This document shows positions 25,971-34,360 of a stretch of 64,000 nucleotides of DNA, one piece after another. Both the position numbers and the translations under genes were made by a program. The notes below the pieces were generated by a model that did not search any database, was not told the origin of the DNA, and saw nothing but the letters and a program-made list of their open reading frames with translations. The stretch comes from Pseudomonas sp. AB6 (GTDB lineage: Bacteria > Pseudomonadota > Gammaproteobacteria > Pseudomonadales > Pseudomonadaceae), in the NCBI RefSeq assembly GCF_034314105.1, contig NZ_JAVIWJ010000001.1, positions 2,047,501 to 2,111,500 of the forward strand. The letters are read 5' to 3'. Each line of letters begins with the position of its first letter. Positions within the stretch are counted from its first letter, which is position 1.

Positions 25971-26972
25971 TTACTTATAGAGGCCGATTTTGGTCAATAC
26001 GTCTTTGAAGTTGGCGCGCGTAATCAGCGTGACATCGGCCAGCGCCGTGTATTTTGGCGGTTCTTTGCCAGTCGTCACCCACTCATACATCGACAGCGCG
26101 GTGCCATAGCCTTCTTTGTCCGGGCTTGGCAGCATCGAGCCGAAGAAGCCACTCTCTGGCTTCTTCAATTCGTCGATGGCATCAGTGCCGTTGATACCTA
26201 TACCAATTACGTGTTTGGCATCGAAACCAGCGCTTTCAGTTGCCCGTACGCCACCCAAAACGGTGTTGTCGTTCATGCCGCCAACGATCAGGTTCTTCGC
26301 AGTATTTGGGAGTTTGACCAGTGCCGAATTGGTGGCATCCATGCTGCCTGGAACGTCGAGGGTTTTTTGCGCGGTATAGAGAACATGATCAGCAGGCAGG
26401 CCCGCTTTGGTTAGCGCATCCACCGAGCCGTCCGTGCGCTTCTTACCGGTGTCCAACTCGTTGTAGGTGTTAATCACAGCGTAGGTTTCTTTCCAGTCCC
26501 AGTTGCGATTTTTCGCTTCGGCTGCCATCGCGTTGCCCTGTTTCTGGCCCACCTCAAACGCAGCCATGCCCAGGTACGGCACGTCTTCCATGAACTTGCC
26601 ATTGCCATCAACAAAACGGTCATCGACCGTCATGACTTTCAAGCCGTTGCGCTTGGCCTTGGCGACAATAGCGCTACCCAGCCCTACATCAGGTGCGCAG
26701 ATGACGAAGCCTTTGGCACCGTTGGCGGCCAGACTGTCGATAGCAGAGAGGGTTTTTTCACCGTCGGGGACGGCGATTTTAATGACCGTAAAACCGTGTT
26801 CTTTACCGGCTTTTTCAGCGAAGGCCCATTCGGTCTGAAACCAAGGCTCTTCTGCCTGTTTGACCAAAAAACCGATTTTGACTTCTTCAGCAGATGCTGC
26901 GGAACCGAGTCCTACTATTGCAGTAGCGACAGCGGCACAGCACAGGGAACGAATCCCGTGACGACTCAACAT
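25971..26972 (-). CDS. araF: AraF, periplasmic L-arabinose-binding protein
   Basis: 333 residues with a signal peptide (about 1-28, ending ASA). The mature sequence EEVKIGFLVKQAEEPWFQTEW is nearly that of E. coli AraF. IKIAVPDGEKTLSAIDSLAANGAKGFVIC, GGMNDNTVLGGVRATE and GIGINGTDA are likewise shared. This makes L-arabinose (and possibly D-galactose/D-fucose) the confident ligand. AAGGAG precedes the start. First gene of araFGH, with an operator-like site 126 bp upstream. Confidence 0.95.
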   Translation of the reverse strand: MLSRHGIRSLCCAAVATAIVGLGSAASAEEVKIGFLVKQAEEPWFQTEWAFAEKAGKEHGFTVIKIAVPDGEKTLSAIDSLAANGAKGFVICAPDVGLGSAIVAKAKRNGLKVMTVDDRFVDGNGKFMEDVPYLGMAAFEVGQKQGNAMAAEAKNRNWDWKETYAVINTYNELDTGKKRTDGSVDALTKAGLPADHVLYTAQKTLDVPGSMDATNSALVKLPNTAKNLIVGGMNDNTVLGGVRATESAGFDAKHVIGIGINGTDAIDELKKPESGFFGSMLPSPDKEGYGTALSMYEWVTTGKEPPKYTALADVTLITRANFKDVLTKIGLYK

Positions 26973-27097
26973 AGCTAACTCCTTATTTTTATTGAATAGC
27001 TACAGCGTGAACGATTTTGGCGCAGCGGCTACCGACCCTCGAAGGGGAGACTGGACCCTTGAGAAAAGTCACAGCCAGAAGCCGATAAAACAGTCAT

Positions 27098-27107
27098 ATC
27101 ATAAGAT
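27098..27107. promoter_or_regulatory. Operator-like motif upstream of araF
   Basis: ATCATAAGAT here matches 9 of 10 positions of ATCATACGAT at 28903-28912, in front of the FadR-type regulator gene. The shared near-palindrome is a candidate binding site of that regulator, coupling araFGH to it. Confidence 0.45.
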
Positions 27108-27181
27108 GAATGAAGCAAAGGTAACGTAGTGTCACCTGCGCTCAACCATCAGCCTGCCGACATCCATGACGAGGTCACCCA

Positions 27182-28060
27182 TTAACCCGCAAACCGATGA
27201 CAGGCCATACCCGCCACTCCGACCTGAGCCATGAGCAGCGCACCAGCAAGCACACCGTTAGCCGACGCCGGAGCCGCGCTGGTGACGTAAAGCGTAGACA
27301 AGTCCGGACCGCCAAAGACGCAACTGGTGGGGTGGCTGACGGGCAATTCCACTACTCGGTCAATGGCGCCGTCCGGGGCGAAACGAATCAGACAATGGCC
27401 ATCCCATCGCGCGTTCCAGACGTATCCTTCAACATCCATGGCCGAACCATCAGGGTCACCGCGAGAGTGTGCGGCAGCCCAGATGGACCGCGCGCCCAAA
27501 CGGCCATCGGACGTAATAGAGTAACGATAGATCACGCCATCAAGACTGTCGGCGCTGAACACTGCCGTCGCTTCACTGTTCCAAAGCAAGGTATTGACGA
27601 TACCCTGCTCCGAAAGCAAGGGCGTGACGCTGGCGTCTGGATCGACGCGAAACAGACCGCCGGAGCGACGTATTACCGGCAGGTCACCGCCATAGGCATC
27701 CAGGTTATTTTGCATGCTACCAAGCCATAACCTCCCCTGCGCATCGCAACGCGCTTCATTGGGGCGATTACCCGCCACAGGGTCCACTAAACAGAATAAG
27801 GTCAGGTGCGGCTGATCCGACGGGGAACAAAGGTCCAGGCGGTAGACGCCGCTGGCCAGGGTGACTAATGCATCGCCCGATTCGCAGGGGATAAAAGCCG
27901 AAACCGGTTCAGCGAAGCGCCACTGGTGGTAGCGGCCATGGCTCAGGCGACAGGCTAGAAAACCCGCGATGTCGACCCAATACAAAGCCTCATGCTCGCG
28001 GTCCCAAAAAGGCCCTTCTGCCAGTTTGAAGCGCTTTTCAGACACAGGTAGCCAGTGCAT
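27182..28060 (-). CDS. SMP-30/gluconolactonase-family lactonase, probable L-arabinolactonase
   Basis: 292 residues forming a six-bladed propeller. The family pattern includes LAEGPFWDREHEALYWVDI with the metal-ligand Glu at about 15, RPNEARCDAQGRLWLGSM (Asn) and RGDPDGSAMDVEGYVWNARWDG (Asp). Neighbours araFGH indicate that it hydrolyses L-arabino-gamma-lactone in the non-phosphorylative arabinose pathway. The dehydrogenase and dehydratase of that pathway are not in the window, so the substrate is inferred. AAGGAC lies upstream. It follows the regulator gene by 58 bp. Confidence 0.82.
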   Translation of the reverse strand: MHWLPVSEKRFKLAEGPFWDREHEALYWVDIAGFLACRLSHGRYHQWRFAEPVSAFIPCESGDALVTLASGVYRLDLCSPSDQPHLTLFCLVDPVAGNRPNEARCDAQGRLWLGSMQNNLDAYGGDLPVIRRSGGLFRVDPDASVTPLLSEQGIVNTLLWNSEATAVFSADSLDGVIYRYSITSDGRLGARSIWAAAHSRGDPDGSAMDVEGYVWNARWDGHCLIRFAPDGAIDRVVELPVSHPTSCVFGGPDLSTLYVTSAAPASANGVLAGALLMAQVGVAGMACHRFAG

Positions 28061-28118
28061 AAATTGTCCTTATTCTTATTTTTTTTGCTGCTTCGTTTAC
28101 AGCGTCTTCAGCGATCAA

Positions 28119-28856
28119 TCAGCTAGGCTCCATCAAAACCGTTTGAGGCTCCGCAGGGCTTTTATGCGCAGCGTAATACCGCGAAATAGTCACTGAGGCC
28201 TGCTCGATCAGGCTCATACACGCCCAAACGCCCCGCGCGGCATCACGTGCGGCAATCGCGTCAGCTAATTCCTTGTGCAGCGGCAATGTTTTACCCAATT
28301 CCTGGGGCGCCGCTGACGTCACCTCAAACGACACTGCCAGCAAGGTTCCTAACGCCGGCAGCATTTGCTCGATGAATTGATTATGGCTGGCAGCCAGCAC
28401 TGCTTCATGGAAACGTTGGTCGGCACGGTTGTATTCCCCCTTGTTATCCAACGAAGCCTCCAGCGCGCGATAGGCCTGCAGGATTTCGACAATCTGCTGC
28501 GGGCTTGCACGTTCACAGGCCCACCGCACCGCCATTGGTTCAATGGTGCGTCGCAAATCCAGCAGGTCCAAGACGAAGTTTTCCGGCAACCCTTTCTTTG
28601 CCAGCCAACCTACCACCTGCGGATCAAACAAATTCCAACTGCGTATCGGCAGCACTCTGGTCCCGACTTTCGGCCCCACTTCCAGAATACCCTTGGCGAC
28701 CAGCGTCTTGATAGCCTCGCGGATTACCGTGCGGCTGACCCCCAATTCCTCACACAGCGCGGCTTCAACTTTAAGGGTTTGCCCTGGCAAAACATGGCCC
28801 GCTGCAATCCACGTACCCAGCCAATCCACGGTCGACGCATGATAATTACTGCTCAT
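28119..28856 (-). CDS. FadR-subfamily GntR transcriptional regulator
   Basis: 245 residues. The N-terminal winged HTH (LKVEAALCEELGVSRTVIREAIKTLVAKGILEVGPKVGTRVLP, about 25-70) is followed by an all-helical FCD ligand-binding domain with the expected Asp/His residues (NRADQRFHEAVLAASHN). It probably senses arabinose or a lactone/acid intermediate and controls araFGH, the lactonase and itself. Support comes from the operator-like motif shared by its own promoter and that of araF. Confidence 0.87.
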   Translation of the reverse strand: MSSNYHASTVDWLGTWIAAGHVLPGQTLKVEAALCEELGVSRTVIREAIKTLVAKGILEVGPKVGTRVLPIRSWNLFDPQVVGWLAKKGLPENFVLDLLDLRRTIEPMAVRWACERASPQQIVEILQAYRALEASLDNKGEYNRADQRFHEAVLAASHNQFIEQMLPALGTLLAVSFEVTSAAPQELGKTLPLHKELADAIAARDAARGVWACMSLIEQASVTISRYYAAHKSPAEPQTVLMEPS

Positions 28857-29163
28857 CCCCAGCGCCTCTGTCTGCGGCTACTTCCGCAAATTTAGGCTAA
28901 TCATCATACGATTAGCTGTCAAACGACTATGCTGCTTTGTCGATGGGCGCTTAGCGTAAGATCGATCACTGCCGAACACTAAATAGTATTACGATTGATT
29001 TTTCAAGTGGTGTCTTTTGAGCTATAAAACTCGAATAGTGATTTTATAGAGCTGAATAGTCTGACCAATAGGAGGCGATATCCCCAAAGAAACCGAAACA
29101 ACCGTCAGGAAAACTGCGTTTTCAAACCCTACTCTGTTCAAAAATAAAAAAGGAAAGGTAGAT
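28857..29163. promoter_or_regulatory. Divergent regulatory region, regulator / aldose epimerase
   Basis: No gene is seen in these 307 bp. GCTAATC (28896-28902) and GATTAGC (28910-28916) form a perfect 7-bp inverted repeat enclosing the operator-like core ATCATACGAT (28903-28912). Further right, CTATAAAA (29022-29029) and TTTTATAG (29042-29049) form an 8-bp inverted repeat. GGAAAGG is the ribosome-binding site of the epimerase gene. Confidence 0.55.
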
Positions 29164-30315
29164 ATGATGCATCGCACATTCACCCTCAGCGGCCTCGGAC
29201 TGTCCTTGATGATCGCCACTCTTTCTGCGCACGCCGCTGGCCTGACCAGCGAACACAGCACCTTCGGCACCACCACCGACGGCGCGCCCATCGAGAAATA
29301 CACGCTGCGCAACAGCCACGGCATGCAAGCCAGCATCATTACCTGGGGCGGCGTTTTGCAATCGCTGATCGTTCCGGATAAAAACGGCAAGGCCGACGAT
29401 GTAGTGTTGGGCTTTGATGATATCCAGGGCTATCAAGCCAACCCAACGGTGTACTTCGGCGCGACAATCGGTCGTTTCGGCAACCGAATCGCCGGGGGCA
29501 AATTCTCACTGGACGGCAAGCAATACCAAGTGCCCACCAACGATGGCCCGAATTCGCTGCACGGCGGCAGCCAAGGCTTTGACAAGCGCGTCTGGAAAGC
29601 CGAGGACAGCAAAGAAAAAGGTTGGGTAGGCGTCACGTTGACCTACGTTTCTCCGGACGGCGAAATGGGCTTTCCCGGCAAACTGGAAACCCACGTCACC
29701 TACAGCCTTAACGAAAAAAACGAGCTGCGCATTCAATATCGCGCCACTACCGATAAACCGACTGTGCTCAATCTGACCAACCACAGCTATTTCAATCTAG
29801 CGGGCGCGGGCAACGGCGATGTTCTGAAACAAGTAGCGACGGTGCATGCAAGCACTTACACACCGGTCAACGGCACGCTGATTCCGACTGGAGAATTGGC
29901 ACCGGTCGCTAGCACCCCAATGGACTTTCGCCACCCAACGGCGTTCGGCAAAAACATTCACGCCGACCACCCGCAGTTGAAATTCGCTGAGCCCAAGCAA
30001 GGTGGTTTTGACTTTAACTGGGTACTGGACACTAAAGGCAACGTCGGCAAACTGGCCGCCGAAGTACGCGACCCCCAATCTGGGCGGCATTTGCAGCTCT
30101 ACACCACAGAGCCCGGTGTGCAGCTTTATACCGGCAATTTTCTCGACGGCACGATCAAGGGCAAAGCAGGAAAGATTTATCCACACTGGGGTGCGTTTAC
30201 CCTGGAAACCCAGCACTATCCAGACGCCCCGAACCAGCCTGACTTCCTGAGTACACGTCTGGACCCTGGCAAGGTTTACACCCAAACCACGCTGTTCAAG
30301 TTTTCAGCCAAATGA
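29164..30315 (+). CDS. Secreted aldose 1-epimerase (mutarotase)
   Basis: 383 residues with a signal peptide (about 1-24, ending SAHA), so it acts in the periplasm. GalM-family motifs are present: GRFGNRIAGGKFSLDG, NLTNHSYFNLAG with the catalytic His, and WGAFTLETQHYPDAPN with the catalytic Glu. It interconverts alpha and beta anomers of aldoses. Next to araFGH it probably speeds conversion of arabinose to the transported anomer. Divergent from the regulator gene. Confidence 0.92.
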   Translation: MMHRTFTLSGLGLSLMIATLSAHAAGLTSEHSTFGTTTDGAPIEKYTLRNSHGMQASIITWGGVLQSLIVPDKNGKADDVVLGFDDIQGYQANPTVYFGATIGRFGNRIAGGKFSLDGKQYQVPTNDGPNSLHGGSQGFDKRVWKAEDSKEKGWVGVTLTYVSPDGEMGFPGKLETHVTYSLNEKNELRIQYRATTDKPTVLNLTNHSYFNLAGAGNGDVLKQVATVHASTYTPVNGTLIPTGELAPVASTPMDFRHPTAFGKNIHADHPQLKFAEPKQGGFDFNWVLDTKGNVGKLAAEVRDPQSGRHLQLYTTEPGVQLYTGNFLDGTIKGKAGKIYPHWGAFTLETQHYPDAPNQPDFLSTRLDPGKVYTQTTLFKFSAK

Positions 30316-30381
30316 AACCGGCTCATCCCGGCTAAACAAGCGTCGAGCTTAGGCATCGCGACCCATCCGCACCGCGATGCC

Positions 30382-31179
30382 TTACGCGCGCACTAGCAGC
30401 TTGGACGCCAGAAACCGATGATCCGCCGAAAACAGCCGTCGATAGGTGAGTAACACCGCGAGTACCGTTCCTAAACCGGAAGCGGCCGCGATCAAAAACA
30501 TGATGATGATTTGATAGCGTACCGCCTGAATCGGCGACTGGCCCGCCAGTACCTGCCCGGTCATCATCCCCGGCAAGCTGACCAATCCCACCACCGTCAT
30601 TTGATTCAGCGTCGGAATCATGCCGGCCCGTACCGCTTGCCGAGCGGGGCCTTGCGCCGCTTCCCAGCGCGATGCACCCAGCGCCAAGCTCATCTCCACC
30701 ACCGTTCGCCCGGCCGTCAATTCTTGGGTCATTCGTTCGATGCCCAGCGAAACGCCGGTCAGAGTGTTGCCCAGAATCATGCCGAGGATCGGGATCGCAT
30801 ACTGCGGCTCATACCACGGATGAATCCGAATGATCGCGAATAACCCCACCGCCGCCACCAGCCACGAACTGAGCCAGATCGACACTATGCTGTCGAGGCG
30901 TTGGCCCACGTACGTGCGTCTGCCACGCTCCGACGCGGACAACCCGGCAATCAAGGTCATTGCAGACATCAACGGCAACACCACGTACCACTCGCCGTGG
31001 CCGAACACCCAACCCAGCACGTAACCAACGGCCAGTAATTGCACAACTGTACGAACTGCCGCCACCGCAAGCTTGCGCTCCAGATCAAGCTTTAACATCA
31101 GCGACAGCACCCCGTTGATCAAGATCAATGAGGACGCAATAGCGATGTCTATCAACGACAGGTTTTGATAATCCATCAT
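30382..31179 (-). CDS. fetB: FetB, ABC-type iron exporter permease (UPF0014)
   Basis: 265 residues, about seven membrane helices, UPF0014/YbbM family. The blocks LALGASRWEAAQGPARQAVRAGMIPTLNQM and VGLVSLPGMMTGQVLAG are characteristic. With FetA it is reported to export iron and help resist oxidative stress in E. coli. The ATG at 31179 overlaps the fetA stop; a second ATG directly follows, so the start is uncertain by one codon. Confidence 0.88.
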   Translation of the reverse strand: MMDYQNLSLIDIAIASSLILINGVLSLMLKLDLERKLAVAAVRTVVQLLAVGYVLGWVFGHGEWYVVLPLMSAMTLIAGLSASERGRRTYVGQRLDSIVSIWLSSWLVAAVGLFAIIRIHPWYEPQYAIPILGMILGNTLTGVSLGIERMTQELTAGRTVVEMSLALGASRWEAAQGPARQAVRAGMIPTLNQMTVVGLVSLPGMMTGQVLAGQSPIQAVRYQIIIMFLIAAASGLGTVLAVLLTYRRLFSADHRFLASKLLVRA

Positions 31180-31895
31180 GGGAGTTCCTCGCTCAAAATA
31201 CCGGCCAGCATCGTCAGCTGACGCCCACTCATTCGCTGTGCCTGCGCTTGATCGTGGGACACCCATAAATAGGCCCGCCCACGGTCTTTGGCTGCGTTGA
31301 ACCAGGCAGTGACCAGCGCTTCAATTTCTTGCGAAGATTCCGGGTCAAGCGCAGCCGTAGGTTCGTCGAGCAGCAGGACATCGGGTTGCAGTTGCAGCAC
31401 ACGGATCAAGGCCGCAATTTGCGCCTCCCCTCCCGACAATTCGCTTGACTGCTTGTCAAGAAAACCATCATCCCTCCCCGCCTGTTTCGCCAGTCGCACC
31501 GCCGCTTCGCGACTAAAGTGCAGGTCGCTGTAAACCTTCAGGGTAAACGGATACCGCAGGTTGTCCTCGACCGTACCTTCCAACATAGCCGGACGCTGGG
31601 CGATGTAGCTGACATGACGTCGAAAGGCTGGGATGCCCCCACCACTCACCGGTATGTTGCGCCAAAAAACCTGGCCAGCATCGAGTGAATCCAACAATGC
31701 CAAGGCACGAAGAAACACGCTTTTCCCCGACCCCGACGGTCCGGTCACCGCCACCCGGTCACCTGCGGCCAAGCTGAAATCCACGCAATTGAGCAAGTGG
31801 GCGTGGCTTTTTGCGTTATAGCGCATTAGCCCGGTGGCCTTGAGAAGAATCTGCGCAGGCATCGATGACGATGGTTTGGGTGGAGAAAGCGTCAT
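31176..31895 (-). CDS. fetA: FetA, ABC-type iron exporter ATP-binding protein
   Basis: 239 residues. Walker A is GPSGSGKS, the signature is LSGGEAQ and Walker B is VLLLDEPTAALD. The short YbbL-type ATPase is fused in an operon with its UPF0014 permease (stop overlaps fetB start). Another ATG at codon 12 is possible. Confidence 0.87.
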   Translation of the reverse strand: MTLSPPKPSSSMPAQILLKATGLMRYNAKSHAHLLNCVDFSLAAGDRVAVTGPSGSGKSVFLRALALLDSLDAGQVFWRNIPVSGGGIPAFRRHVSYIAQRPAMLEGTVEDNLRYPFTLKVYSDLHFSREAAVRLAKQAGRDDGFLDKQSSELSGGEAQIAALIRVLQLQPDVLLLDEPTAALDPESSQEIEALVTAWFNAAKDRGRAYLWVSHDQAQAQRMSGRQLTMLAGILSEELP

Positions 31896-31963
31896 TGGAT
31901 TACAGGTTCTCTGTGGTAATCAGCAAGGGTCGCAGCATAAGCGAAGGCAGGCGTGCGTAGCAG

Positions 31964-32001
31964 CCAACTTGTTGGTGAGGCATTGGTGCGAACACGTTCG
32001 C
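31964..32001. repeat. Paired palindromes, REP-like intergenic element
   Basis: CCAACTTGTTGG (31964-31975) and GCGAACACGTTCGC (31988-32001) are two palindromes close together in the 165-bp gap between fetA and the ABC exporter. The layout resembles Pseudomonas repetitive extragenic palindromes. No second copy was noticed in the window. Confidence 0.45.
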
Positions 32002-32060
32002 TCCTGTGAGCGTTGGCCTGTATTTGCTGCGCCCCAGCGCTCCATAGAATCGCGCTCTGA

Positions 32061-33878
32061 CTACCGATACCCCCGAGCCTGTAAGTCAAACAACTGCGCG
32101 TAGCGACCGCCCGCCGCCACCAAGCTGTCGTGGTCGCCGCGTTCAAGTACCCTGCCCTGGTCCAGTACCATGATGTGGTCCGCGTTGCGCACGCTGGAAA
32201 AACGGTGCGAGATCAACAGCGTCATGCGGCTTTTAGCGTGTTCGCGAAAGTGCTCGAACACCGCCGCTTCGGCAGCGGCATCGAGGGCGGCCGTGGGTTC
32301 GTCGAGGATGAGGATGTCAGCGTTACGGCGCATGTAAGCCCGAGACAGGGCTATTTTCTGCCATTGACCACCGGATAGCTCTTGGCCTCCGGCAAACCAG
32401 CGGCCTAGCTGGGTGGCAAAGCCGCCGTCCAGCGCTTCGATGAATTCTGCCGCCATGCCTTGAGTCGCGGCTTGGCGCCAGCGGGATTCGTCGTTAAAGG
32501 CGTCGATATCGCCGACGCCAAGGTTTTCACCCACCGTTAGCTGATAACGGATGTAATCCTGGAATATCACCCCGATCCGCCGCCGCAATGCGTCTTCGCT
32601 CCAGTCGTTAAGGTCGCTGCCATCCAGCAGGATGCGGCCTTGATCGGGGCGATATAGCCGGGTCAGCAACTTGATCAAGGTGGTCTTGCCTGAGCCGTTT
32701 TCGCCCACCAGAGCCACGCTAAACCCCGGCTGCAAATGCAAATCGATATTTTCCAGGGTGGCGCGCTGGGCGTCCGGGTAAGTGAAACCCACGCCTTCGC
32801 AGCGCAGGCCGTCGCCAGGCAGCACGCCGTGGACCAGCCCACCTGTTTCGATGATCACCGGTTGCGCCAGATACTCGTAGAGGTTGGACAGGTACAGGCC
32901 GTCTTCATATAAACCGCTGATAGCACTGAGGCTACTGCTCACCGCACTTTGCCCTTGCTTGAACAGCACCAAGTACATTGTCATTTGCCCCAGGCTGATC
33001 AAGCCGTTCACCGTATCGATCACGACCCAGGCGTACGCTAGATAAAACGCGCTGGTACCCAGTAGGCCAAGGAGAAAGCCCCAACTATCACGGCGCAGAG
33101 TCAAACGACGGTCTTCGCTGTAGAGCTTGGTAAAGGTGTCCCGATAACGCTGCAACAGAAGCGGCGCAAAGCCAAACAGCTTGACCTCTTTGATGTAGGT
33201 CTCATGGGAGAGCAGGGTTTCAATATAGTTTTGGTGGCGGGTTTCCGGGGCGCGGCGGCTAAACAAACGAAAGGCATCGCCGGAGAAATGCGCTTCGGCG
33301 AAGAACACGGGCAATGCGCCGAGAATCAATATCGCTAGCGCCCAGGGTGAGAAATGCACCAGTAGCACGGCAAAGCTGATCAGAGAAATAAGGTTCTGGA
33401 TCAGGCCCAGGGATTTGGTGACCAAGGCCAGTGGGCGAGTCGAGGCTTCGCGGCGAACGCGAACCAATTTGTCATAAAATTCGGAATTTTCGAACTGCAC
33501 CAGCGATAGGGTTTGGGCCTTTTCCAGAATCAGGGTGTTGACCTTCTGCCCCAGTTGCACCCGCAACAGCGACTGTTGAACCGAGAGGCCCCGTTGTGCG
33601 CCCGCCAACAGCGCCAGCACACCTGCTTCGAATAATACGTAACGCAACACAGGCCATAACGGAGCGCTGCCTTGACTCGCGTGCAACTGCATGGCCGCAA
33701 CCACTGCATCGACAATTCGCTGCCCGAGCCATGCGGCTAATGCGGGTAGCACCCCGGCTATCAGGGTTGCCACGACCAAACCGATAAACAGCCCCCGCGA
33801 GGTACTCCAGACCAGTTCCAAGGCACGCTTCGCTTGGTCGATAAATGAGGCGAAGCGTCTGACAACTAGCATGCACAT
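32061..33878 (-). CDS. ABC exporter, fused membrane and ATPase domains
   Basis: 605 residues. Six membrane helices lie in the N-terminal 340 residues, followed by an ATPase with Walker A GENGSGKTT, signature LSGGQWQK and Walker B ILILDEPTAALD plus the H-loop ISHRFS. It is a half-transporter of the MsbA/lantibiotic-exporter type that works as a dimer. The substrate is unknown; no biosynthetic gene is adjacent. The ATG at 33878 has GGAG close upstream, and a second in-frame ATG is two codons in. Confidence 0.85.
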   Translation of the reverse strand: MCMLVVRRFASFIDQAKRALELVWSTSRGLFIGLVVATLIAGVLPALAAWLGQRIVDAVVAAMQLHASQGSAPLWPVLRYVLFEAGVLALLAGAQRGLSVQQSLLRVQLGQKVNTLILEKAQTLSLVQFENSEFYDKLVRVRREASTRPLALVTKSLGLIQNLISLISFAVLLVHFSPWALAILILGALPVFFAEAHFSGDAFRLFSRRAPETRHQNYIETLLSHETYIKEVKLFGFAPLLLQRYRDTFTKLYSEDRRLTLRRDSWGFLLGLLGTSAFYLAYAWVVIDTVNGLISLGQMTMYLVLFKQGQSAVSSSLSAISGLYEDGLYLSNLYEYLAQPVIIETGGLVHGVLPGDGLRCEGVGFTYPDAQRATLENIDLHLQPGFSVALVGENGSGKTTLIKLLTRLYRPDQGRILLDGSDLNDWSEDALRRRIGVIFQDYIRYQLTVGENLGVGDIDAFNDESRWRQAATQGMAAEFIEALDGGFATQLGRWFAGGQELSGGQWQKIALSRAYMRRNADILILDEPTAALDAAAEAAVFEHFREHAKSRMTLLISHRFSSVRNADHIMVLDQGRVLERGDHDSLVAAGGRYAQLFDLQARGYR

Positions 33879-33956
33879 AGGGCTCCGAGAATACGTAGCC
33901 GCATTGTGGCGTCATTACGCAGGGACATCCAGTTGCCGAACGCACAGCCAATCGAT

Positions 33957-34208
33957 CTAATCGCTTACCTGCACGGCCCTGAACGTATTGCTCCGCATCT
34001 CTTCGCGCAGCTCTTCGATCATATTGGCGACATCATCAGCGTCGTTGAGCCTTTCCATTACGATCCCGGTTACCACCAAATCGACACGTCCGGTAACCGG
34101 GTCAAAAATCCGGACCGTGAGCGATGCATCGGCACCCAGCGTGCATTCACAGGCCAAGGGCATAAAACTTTTTTTCAGGCAGCGACTTACATAGGACAGA
34201 GCAAACAC
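33957..34208 (-). CDS. DUF1652 protein
   Basis: 83 residues. The pattern FMPLACECTLGADASLTVRIFDPVTGRVDLVVTGI...IEELREEM is that of DUF1652, a small family largely confined to Pseudomonas. The start is GTG at 34208 with GAGGAG upstream; the site is partly inside a small hairpin (CCTCTT/AAGAGG), which could limit translation. Function unknown. Confidence 0.8.
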   Translation of the reverse strand: MFALSYVSRCLKKSFMPLACECTLGADASLTVRIFDPVTGRVDLVVTGIVMERLNDADDVANMIEELREEMRSNTFRAVQVSD

Positions 34209-34360
34209 AGGGGCATGCTCCTCTTGAAAAGAGGTTTAAGATTCATAGACGCAATGGCATCCATGCGCGCAATCGTTCATTTGCTATGGGCGAGAGAGTA
34301 AGAAATCACGTCCATGGACAAAACCCGAATTTGCACTGGGCGCCTTAGTGCATTTGCACC

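Noticed and set aside
31896..32060. Small gene in the fetA/exporter gap
   Set aside because: Only palindromic repeat-like sequence; no frame with a ribosome-binding site.
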